Position numbers and translations under genes: made by a program
The notes under the pieces: model-generated
The model's database searches: none
What the model was told of the DNA's origin: nothing
What the model saw: the letters and a program-made list of their open reading frames with translations, nothing else
Source: Pseudomonadota bacterium
Lineage (GTDB): Bacteria; Pseudomonadota; Alphaproteobacteria; Rhizobiales; Xanthobacteraceae
NCBI GenBank assembly: GCA_023432845.1
Contig: JAEZEY010000302.1
Coordinates: forward strand, 1 to 5,667
Reading direction: 5' to 3'
Length of the DNA stretch: 5,667 nucleotides
Shown here: in pieces, positions 1 through 4,823 of the stretch
Layout: each line of letters begins with the position of its first letter
Numbering within the stretch: position 1 is the first letter of the stretch

Positions 1-1
1 G

Positions 2-931
2 ATCCTCACCGAGCAGGCGCGCTTCTATCGCATGCTGTCGGGCGCGATCCGCGCTGCCAAGGCCGACGGCACGGCGGCCATCGGCCTGATGGGGATTTCG
101 TTCGCCTACGGCGTCTTCCACGCGGCCGGCCCCGGCCACGGCAAGGCGGTGATCTCGTCCTATCTCGTCGCCAACAAAGAAACCTGGAAGCGCGGCATCG
201 CGCTGTCCTTCATCTCCGCGCTGCTGCAGGCGGTGACCGCGGTCGGCATTGTCGGCATCGCTGCGGTGCTGCTCGGCGCGACATCGAAAGTGATGGGCGA
301 CACCGTGCGCGTCATTGAGATCGTCAGCTACGGTCTCATCGTGCTGATCGGCTTGCGGCTGGTGTGGGTGAAGGGCCGCGCCTTTCTGCGCGCATTGGTG
401 CCGCAGCAGGAAACGAAATTGGCGCATGCGCACGCCCATGGTCATGCGCATGTGCATTCGAAAGCCTGCGCCCATGATCACTACCATCACGCGCATGCCC
501 ATGATCATCCGCATCACCACGATCATGATCACGACGAGGGCCACGCCTGGGGCCATGCCCATGCGCCGGAGCCGAGCGAACTGACCGGCAAGCACTGGCT
601 GCGCCGCGGTCTCGCCGCCGTCGTCGCCGTCGGCCTGCGGCCCTGCTCGGGCGCGATCATCGTTCTGGTGTTCGCGCTGGCGCAGGGCATCTTCTGGATC
701 GGCATCGCCTCGACCTTCGTCATGGGCCTCGGCACCGCCATCACCGTCTCCGCCATTGCCATGCTCGCGGTCGCGGCGCGGAGCTTGGCCGGCAGGATTG
801 CCGCGACCAAGGCCGGCGGCGGCATTCTGCTGCTGCGCGGCATCGAAACCGCGGCCGCCTTCGCCATCGTTATCTTCGGCGTGCTGCTGCTCACCGGCTA
901 CATGGTGAGCGAGCGCATGATCGGGGTTTGA
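2..931 (+). CDS. NicO/RcnA-family nickel/cobalt transporter, 5' end missing
   Basis: Inner-membrane transporter for Ni2+/Co2+ of the NicO family (RcnA-like); 309 residues are visible. The reading frame is open from base 2 with no stop before it, and the first ten residues (ILTEQARFYR) look like ordinary family sequence, so the true start lies outside the window and the ATG at 32 is internal. Family signatures seen: HAAGPGHGKAV at visible residues 40-50 and GLRPCSGAIIVLVFAL at 211-226. About six hydrophobic segments lie near residues 27-46, 64-92, 103-122, 203-228, 230-258 and 276-300. Between the two membrane halves is a loop with 21 histidines in residues 142-187, mixed with Ala and Asp, typical of metal-sensing or metal-buffering loops in this family. 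RcnA itself is an exporter; direction here cannot be read from sequence. The next gene follows after 106 bases on the same strand. Confidence 0.9.
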   Translation: MLTEQARFYRMLSGAIRAAKADGTAAIGLMGISFAYGVFHAAGPGHGKAVISSYLVANKETWKRGIALSFISALLQAVTAVGIVGIAAVLLGATSKVMGDTVRVIEIVSYGLIVLIGLRLVWVKGRAFLRALVPQQETKLAHAHAHGHAHVHSKACAHDHYHHAHAHDHPHHHDHDHDEGHAWGHAHAPEPSELTGKHWLRRGLAAVVAVGLRPCSGAIIVLVFALAQGIFWIGIASTFVMGLGTAITVSAIAMLAVAARSLAGRIAATKAGGGILLLRGIETAAAFAIVIFGVLLLTGYMVSERMIGV

Positions 932-961
932 CGCCGGTCAATTAAACCCTCGCGCCTTTTT
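923..961 (+). terminator. possible weak intrinsic terminator after the NicO gene
   Basis: Bases 924-929 (GGGTTT) pair with 944-949 (AAACCC), and the stem can be extended to nine pairs by including G-T pairs at 923/950 and 930/943 and an A-T pair at 931/942. The loop is ten bases. A run of five T lies at 957-961, six bases after the stem. The stem includes the stop codon of the NicO gene. The gap between stem and T-run and the short AT-rich stem make this a weak candidate; read-through into the nitronate monooxygenase gene is quite possible. Confidence 0.3.
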
Positions 962-1025
962 GAGGCTGCCATCGCCGAAGGAGAATGGCAGGCTGTGCGC
1001 CGCGCCATTATCTTCGCGCGAAACA

Positions 1026-1030
1026 GGGAG
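1026..1030 (+). promoter_or_regulatory. ribosome binding site that sets the nitronate monooxygenase start
   Basis: GGGAG stands seven bases before the ATG at 1038. The same frame is open back to a TTG at 960, but that start has no such site, and the 26 extra residues it would add (rich in Arg, Ser and Pro) do not look like the family. This supports the start at 1038. I saw no convincing promoter hexamers in 932-1037. Confidence 0.6.
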
Positions 1031-1037
1031 TGCCTTC

Positions 1038-2078
1038 ATGTCCGGTGAGTTTCTGCGTAGCCTTGGTGTCGAACACCCGATCGTGCTGGGGCCGATGGCC
1101 GGCGGGGCGGGATCCCCGGCGCTGGTTGCCGCGGTGTCGAACGCCGGCGGCCTCGGCTCCTTCGGCGCCGCTTATTTGTCGCCGCAGCAAATCCTCGACA
1201 CTGCGAAGGACCTGCGCGCGCGAACGTCAAAGCCGTTCGCACTCAATCTGTTCGCCGGCGGCTACGAGCCTGACCGTGTCGTCGATGCCGCGCCGATGCT
1301 GGCGGTGGTGGCGAAGGCGCATGAGCGGCTCGGTTTGTCACCGCCGGTTCTGCCGCCCAATCCGCAATCGCCGTTCGACGAGCAGCTCGCTGCCGTCATC
1401 GAAGCGAAACCGGCAATGTTCTCCTTCACCTTCGGCATTCCGTCCGCCGATGCGATGGCGCAACTGCGCAAGGCCGGCATTCCGGCTTGCGGCACCGCGA
1501 CGACTTTGGAGGAGGGCAAGGCGCTCGCCGACGCCGGCGTCGATGCCATCGTCGCGCAGGGCGAGGAAGCCGGCGCCCATCGCGGCACGTTTCTGCGCTC
1601 GGCCGAAGAGTCGATGGTGCCGACGCTCGAACTCACCCGCGCAATCGCCGCGGCGACGAAGCTGCCGGTGTTTGCCTCGGGCGGTTTGATGGATGGCGCC
1701 GACATTAAGCGCGCCTTCGATGCCGGCGCGCAGGCGGCGCAATTCGGCACCGCGTTTCTCTTGTGCCCCGAGAGCGGCATTCCCGAGCCGTACCGCGCCG
1801 CGCTGCGCAAGCGCGAAGACACCACCGTCATCACGCGCGTCTATTCCGGCCGCGCCGCCCGCGGCCTGCGCAACCTGTTCATCGACGAATGCGACGGCGT
1901 GCCGGTGCTGCCGTTCCGCCAGCAGAACGATCTCACCCGGCCGATGCGCACCGAGTCCGGCAAGAAGGGTTTGCCGGATTACATCTCGCTGTGGGCGGGG
2001 CGCGGCATCACGCGGGCGCGCGAAATGCCGGCGGCCGAACTGGTTCGCGCGCTAGTGATGGAAATCGGCGGGCGTTAG
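1038..2078 (+). CDS. nitronate monooxygenase family FMN-dependent protein
   Basis: A 346-residue TIM-barrel flavoprotein of the nitronate monooxygenase (NMO, formerly 2-nitropropane dioxygenase) family, which oxidises nitronates such as propionate 3-nitronate to a carbonyl plus nitrite/nitrate. Seen in order: an N-terminal strand HPIVLGPMAGGAGSP (residues 13-27) with the following SNAGGLGSFG (34-43); the central VDAIVAQGEEAGAHRG (168-183), where His181 sits where the family has its catalytic or substrate-binding His; and the FMN-phosphate loop region ASGGLMDG (213-220) followed by AGAQAAQFGTAFL (229-241). Length is normal for the family. Many members are annotated only by homology, and related enoyl reductases (FabK type) share this fold, so the substrate is uncertain. 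The C-terminal 27 bases overlap the convergent nitrile hydratase accessory gene. It sits 106 bases after the NicO gene and may be co-transcribed with it. Confidence 0.88.
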   Translation: MSGEFLRSLGVEHPIVLGPMAGGAGSPALVAAVSNAGGLGSFGAAYLSPQQILDTAKDLRARTSKPFALNLFAGGYEPDRVVDAAPMLAVVAKAHERLGLSPPVLPPNPQSPFDEQLAAVIEAKPAMFSFTFGIPSADAMAQLRKAGIPACGTATTLEEGKALADAGVDAIVAQGEEAGAHRGTFLRSAEESMVPTLELTRAIAAATKLPVFASGGLMDGADIKRAFDAGAQAAQFGTAFLLCPESGIPEPYRAALRKREDTTVITRVYSGRAARGLRNLFIDECDGVPVLPFRQQNDLTRPMRTESGKKGLPDYISLWAGRGITRAREMPAAELVRALVMEIGGR

Positions 2079-2432
2079 TTCGATCGGCTTGCCATGCGGC
2101 GTGCGATCGCAGGCGTGCTCCCAGGCGTGGCGATATTCATGCAGGGTATCGCGCGAGGCGACGCCTTTCTCGGCGACCAGCCGCTCCAGCGCCGCCAGCC
2201 AGTGCATGTAATAGGTCTCGCCGGTGTCGGGATCGCCCGCCGCCTGCGCGCGCTTGATTTCATCGCTCAACGTCGCCGCCCATTCCGGCCAGGTGAACAC
2301 GCCGCGCTCGTGCAGCGCCAAAGCCATGGCGAAAGCCTGCGCCTGCCACGGCTCCTTGAACACAGGGCCGTCGTCGTCCTGCGGCACGCCCGGCACTTCG
2401 CGGGCGGCAACCAATGCTCCGGCGCGGTCCAT
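2052..2432 (-). CDS. nitrile hydratase accessory (activator) protein
   Basis: A 126-residue protein of the nitrile hydratase accessory family (P14K/NhlE-like), which in cobalt enzymes escorts the alpha subunit, assists cobalt insertion and cysteine oxidation, and then exchanges alpha into the alpha-beta enzyme. The start ATG (2432-2430) shares its A with the TGA stop of the beta gene, and GGAG lies eight bases upstream (complement of 2441-2444), so this start is preferred over an extension to 2540 inside beta. The body resembles the N-terminal part of the beta subunit: FKEPWQAQAFAMALAL (residues 25-40) against FHEMWEGRVMAMVRAI in beta, and YYMHWLAALERLV (74-86) against YYKKWFLAFTNQLI. It ends ADFHH. 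As third gene after alpha and beta its place matches the Pseudomonas putida-type order. Its last 27 coding bases overlap the convergent nitronate monooxygenase gene. Confidence 0.88.
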   Translation of the reverse strand: MDRAGALVAAREVPGVPQDDDGPVFKEPWQAQAFAMALALHERGVFTWPEWAATLSDEIKRAQAAGDPDTGETYYMHWLAALERLVAEKGVASRDTLHEYRHAWEHACDRTPHGKPIELTPADFHH

Positions 2433-3091
2433 CAGGCTTTCTCCAGGTATGGCTCGAAGGCCTCGATCGACACCTTCAGCGCCGGATCGGCGTCGTCGCC
2501 CCACAGATCGCGGGCGTTGAACACCACGGTGTAGAGCCATTGCGGATGGTCGCCCTTGCCGTGCGCATTGGTGTCGGGGAAAACGTGGCAGCCGTTGATG
2601 CGCTCGACGATGCCGGTGTGGCCGCGTGCATAGCGCGGCAGCCGCGTATGCGTCACCGGGTTGATGTTCTTCGTGCGCACGCGGTCGCCCGGTCTGAAGA
2701 TGGCGGGTCCTTGCGGCTCGCGGGCAAAGTTACCGCGCGTCGCGCAGCGCTGGACGTCGTCGAGCGTAAACGGGCCCCGCATCAGCGGCGGGCTCTGGCG
2801 CAGCGAATGTCCGGCTTCGAGTTCGTCGGGGCCGACCAGGTTGCGCTCGATGAGTTGGTTCGTGAAGGCGAGGAACCACTTCTTGTAATAGGAACTGGCG
2901 AGATAGACTGCCGGCGGCAGCGACTCGCGGGCGAAGCGCTGCGAGTCGATATTGAGGCCGCCATTGGCGCCGATGGCGCGGACCATGGCCATGACGCGGC
3001 CTTCCCACATTTCGTGGAAGGTCGGCTCATCGACCTCGGGCTCGACCTTTCCGAAGCCGTCCATGCCGCCCATGTCATGAACCCCGTTCAT
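2432..3091 (-). CDS. nitrile hydratase subunit beta
   Basis: A 219-residue beta subunit, normal length for the family. It pairs with alpha in the cytoplasmic enzyme that hydrates nitriles to amides. Seen: the typical opening MNGVHDMGGMDGFG (1-14), the N-terminal helical region FHEMWEGRVMAM (25-36), LPPAVYLASSYYKKW (58-72), and a C-terminal SH3-like barrel from FRPGDRVRT (132-140) through PRYARGHTGIVE (152-163) to VSIEAFEPYLEKA at the end. By alignment from memory with the Rhodococcus Fe-type beta subunit, Arg52 and Arg150 fall where the two arginines that hydrogen-bond the oxidised alpha cysteines are found (Arg56 and Arg141 there). The start ATG overlaps the alpha stop as ATGA, with GGAG eight bases before it (complement of 3100-3103). 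The same frame is open far upstream to 4009, but that extension is a GC-rich shadow across alpha and the deaminase. Confidence 0.95.
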   Translation of the reverse strand: MNGVHDMGGMDGFGKVEPEVDEPTFHEMWEGRVMAMVRAIGANGGLNIDSQRFARESLPPAVYLASSYYKKWFLAFTNQLIERNLVGPDELEAGHSLRQSPPLMRGPFTLDDVQRCATRGNFAREPQGPAIFRPGDRVRTKNINPVTHTRLPRYARGHTGIVERINGCHVFPDTNAHGKGDHPQWLYTVVFNARDLWGDDADPALKVSIEAFEPYLEKA

Positions 3092-3723
3092 GACTTCAGC
3101 TCCGCCGGATTCTTCGGCAGCCCGGTGCCGATCATGGAATCGCGGGTGACGAGCTCGGCGAGTTGCTCTTCGCTCCAGCCCTCGGTGCCTGCGGGCCGCA
3201 TCGGCAGCACCATGAAGCGCGTCTCGGCGGTCGAATCCCACACGCGGATTTCGGTGTCCTTCGGCAACGTGACGCCGAAATCGGCGAGCACGCCGCGCGG
3301 GTCCTTTACGGCGCGCGAGCGATAGGGCGAGGCTTTGTACCAGACCGGCGGCAGGCCGAGCATTTCCCACGGATAGCAGGAGCACAAGGTGCAGACGACC
3401 ATGTTGTGCCGCTGCGGCGTGTTCTCGACCGCGATTAGATGATCGCCGGTGCGGCTGACATGGCCGAGCGTATTGATGGCCTTGGTGGCGTCGTCGAGCA
3501 ACGCCTGCCTGAAGGCCGGATCGGTCCAGGCCTTGGCGACGACGCGGGCGCCGTTGCGCGGGCCGATCTTGGTTTCGTACATATCGACAATCGCGTCGAG
3601 CGCCTTGGGATCGACGTAGCCTTTCTCGGTCAGGATCGTCTCCAGCGCTCGCACGCGCAGCTGGGTCTCCGACAGCTCGGAATGGTCGTGATCGTGATGA
3701 TGGTGGTCGTGATCGTGTGTCAT
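3088..3723 (-). CDS. cobalt-type nitrile hydratase subunit alpha
   Basis: The 211-residue catalytic subunit of nitrile hydratase (R-CN + H2O to R-CONH2). The metal claw is at residues 110-119, VCTLCSCYPW: Cys111, Cys114, Ser115 and Cys116 with backbone amides bind one non-corrin metal, and in studied enzymes the second and third Cys become sulfinic and sulfenic acids. Threonine between the first two cysteines (CTLCSC rather than CSLCSC), with Tyr after the last, is the pattern of cobalt enzymes. Downstream MLGLPPVWYK (121-130) is strongly conserved. The N-terminus is unusual: eight His in residues 3-14, alternating with Asp, before the first helix. The ATG at 3723 is the earliest possible start, since a TAG in frame lies four codons upstream; its ribosome site is poor (a GAG about nine bases away, or GGAGG 17 bases away). 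It follows the deaminase gene by 36 bases and overlaps beta by four. Confidence 0.96.
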   Translation of the reverse strand: MTHDHDHHHHDHDHSELSETQLRVRALETILTEKGYVDPKALDAIVDMYETKIGPRNGARVVAKAWTDPAFRQALLDDATKAINTLGHVSRTGDHLIAVENTPQRHNMVVCTLCSCYPWEMLGLPPVWYKASPYRSRAVKDPRGVLADFGVTLPKDTEIRVWDSTAETRFMVLPMRPAGTEGWSEEQLAELVTRDSMIGTGLPKNPAELKS

Positions 3724-3759
3724 GGCCGCACTCTAACGCGCCTCCGGCTGGCGCGAAAG

Positions 3760-4239
3760 CTACTCCCACACGCCTTCGTGGAGTTCCGCGGCCTCGTCCT
3801 CGAGCATGGGCCCGATGACCTCGACCTTGCGCTGGCCGGCGGCGAACACGGTGCGGCAGGGCAGGGACAGCGTCGGATTCTCGGAATGGTTGCCGGTGAT
3901 GGTCTTGAGGCGCTCCTCGGACAGCCCGTAAACGACGCGGCCGATGCCGGCCAAGTAGATGGCGCCCGCGCACATCGCGCAGGGCTCGGCCGAGGAATAG
4001 ATGGTGCACTCGGCAAGCTCTTCCGGCTCGAAGGTCTTGCAGGCGATGGTGGCGAGCAGGCGCTCCGCGTGCCCGGTCATGTCGCCGTCGGGCAGGTAGC
4101 CGTTTTCGACCTCGAGCAGCACCTCGCCGTCGGCATCGGCCAGCACGGCGCCGAAAGGGTGATTGCCATTATCCATGGCGCGTTCGGCGACGTCGAAAGC
4201 GAGCCGCAACAGGTCTTTATCTTTATCCGAGGTCGTCAT
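3760..4239 (-). CDS. zinc-dependent nucleoside/nucleobase deaminase (CDA/TadA fold)
   Basis: A 159-residue single-domain hydrolytic deaminase of the cytidine deaminase-like superfamily, which replaces an exocyclic amino group of a base with oxygen and releases ammonia. The catalytic set is complete: His57 and Glu59 in GHAE (56-59) and Cys87 and Cys90 in PCAMC (86-90) for zinc binding and proton transfer, plus the substrate-loop motif HPFGAVLAD (27-35). The HPFGAVL style is closer to guanine or cytosine deaminases than to tRNA-editing TadA, but the substrate cannot be fixed from sequence. The start ATG at 4239 has GGAAG eight bases upstream (complement of 4248-4252). It is the first gene of the minus-strand cluster, 36 bases before nitrile hydratase alpha with no terminator seen between, so it is probably co-transcribed with the nitrile hydratase genes. 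Confidence 0.88.
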   Translation of the reverse strand: MTTSDKDKDLLRLAFDVAERAMDNGNHPFGAVLADADGEVLLEVENGYLPDGDMTGHAERLLATIACKTFEPEELAECTIYSSAEPCAMCAGAIYLAGIGRVVYGLSEERLKTITGNHSENPTLSLPCRTVFAAGQRKVEVIGPMLEDEAAELHEGVWE

Positions 4240-4307
4240 TCAGAGCGCTTCCAAAAGTATCCCGGGGTCGCATCGCGCGGCGCAGGCTATTGTGTCATCA
4301 TAGCAGC
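4240..4307. other. 68-base divergent intergenic region
   Basis: This region separates the divergently transcribed deaminase/nitrile hydratase cluster and the TRAP transporter genes, so promoters for both are expected within it or overlapping the gene starts. It contains the deaminase ribosome site (complement of 4248-4252) and the dyad described separately. I tested plausible -35/-10 pairs on both strands and none with normal spacing was convincing, so no promoter is called. Confidence 0.6.
4286..4304. promoter_or_regulatory. imperfect 19-base dyad, candidate operator before the TRAP genes
   Basis: GCTAT at 4286-4290 mirrors ATAGC at 4300-4304 around a centre at 4295, and the inner TG/CA (4293-4294 and 4296-4297) also pairs, giving seven matching pairs of nine. 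It ends three bases before the TRAP small-subunit ATG and occupies the place where a ribosome site would be. This size and symmetry suit a dimeric repressor such as a GntR- or LacI-type protein, but no regulator gene is present in the window and one short dyad can arise by chance. Confidence 0.3.
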
Positions 4308-4823
4308 ATGATCCGGATCGCGGACACAATCGACAGCGTCTCGGCGTTTATTGGCCGCGGTGTGGCATGGCTGGCACTGGTCATCGTGCTGCTGCAATTC
4401 GCGCTCGTGGTGGCGCGCTACCTGTTCGGCATCGGCTCGATCTGGGTCACCGAAAGCGTCACCTACGGCCACGCCGCACTCTTTCTGCTGGCGTCGGCCT
4501 GGACCTTGCGCAGCGGCGGCCATGTGCGCGTCGACGTCTTCTACGCGGATGCCTCGCCGCGCGCCCGCGCCTGGATCGATCTTCTTGGCACGCTGTTGCT
4601 GCTCTTGCCGTTCGCGCTGGCGCTGCTGTGGCTGTCCGTGCCCTTCGCGGTGCGGTCCTGGGCGATCCTGGAGCGCTCGCAGGAAGCGAGCGGCCTGCCG
4701 CTGGTCTTCGTGCTGAAGTCGCTATTGCCCGTCTTCGCTCTGATGCTGGCGCTGCAGGGTATCGCGCAGGCGATCCGCAGCGTGACCGCGCTGCGCTCCG
4801 GGGAGCCGCATGTCGCTTCCTGA
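4308..4823 (+). CDS. TRAP transporter small permease subunit (DctQ/FcbT2-like)
   Basis: A 171-residue membrane protein, the four-helix small subunit of a tripartite ATP-independent periplasmic (TRAP) transporter, which with the large subunit and a periplasmic binding protein drives uptake of organic acids or similar solutes using an ion gradient. Hydrophobic segments lie near residues 18-40, 47-67, 90-113 and 134-156. Family marks seen are the WVTESVTYGHAALFLLASAW stretch (46-65), GGHVRVDVFY (70-79) after helix two, and EASGLPLVF (126-134) before helix four, closest in style to the mannitol/chloroaromatic (FcbT2) group. The ATG at 4308 is chosen over a TTG six codons upstream; neither has a clear Shine-Dalgarno sequence. 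Its last 14 bases overlap the large-subunit gene, a sign of translational coupling. It is transcribed divergently from the deaminase gene. Confidence 0.9.
   Translation: MIRIADTIDSVSAFIGRGVAWLALVIVLLQFALVVARYLFGIGSIWVTESVTYGHAALFLLASAWTLRSGGHVRVDVFYADASPRARAWIDLLGTLLLLLPFALALLWLSVPFAVRSWAILERSQEASGLPLVFVLKSLLPVFALMLALQGIAQAIRSVTALRSGEPHVAS
4800..4805 (+). promoter_or_regulatory. ribosome binding site of the TRAP large subunit inside the small-subunit gene
   Basis: GGGGAG lies four bases before the ATG at 4810, within the last codons of the small-subunit gene. The spacing is short but usable, and it supports starting the large subunit at 4810, in a frame different from the upstream gene. Confidence 0.55.

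Noticed and set aside
501..530. Short palindromes ATGATCAT and GATCATGATC, possible hairpin or protein site
   Set aside because: They follow directly from alternating His and Asp codons in the histidine-rich loop.
948..965. CCTC/GAGG pairing around the T-run as an alternative terminator stem
   Set aside because: Only four pairs with the T-run inside the loop, which does not fit an intrinsic terminator.
985..1689. A plus-strand open frame from the ATG at 985, preceded by AAGGAG
   Set aside because: The AAGGAG is only one base from the ATG, and the product is Arg/Ser/Pro-rich out-of-frame translation of the nitronate monooxygenase gene.
3682..3717. DNA similarity between the alpha His-rich tail and the NicO His-rich loop, as if copied by recombination
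   Set aside because: Both are runs of His/Asp codons, so similarity is expected from composition; no longer matching flank was seen.
3092..4009. The beta-subunit frame stays open upstream to 4009, giving a possible 525-residue protein
   Set aside because: The extension crosses alpha and the deaminase in a different frame, is Arg/Ala/Pro-rich with no family resemblance, and beta has its own ribosome site and canonical N-terminus at 3091.
2414..4311. Long plus-strand open frames (2414-3325 and 3439-4311) opposite the nitrile hydratase genes
   Set aside because: They are antisense shadows of well-recognised genes in GC-rich DNA, and no family motif was seen in them.
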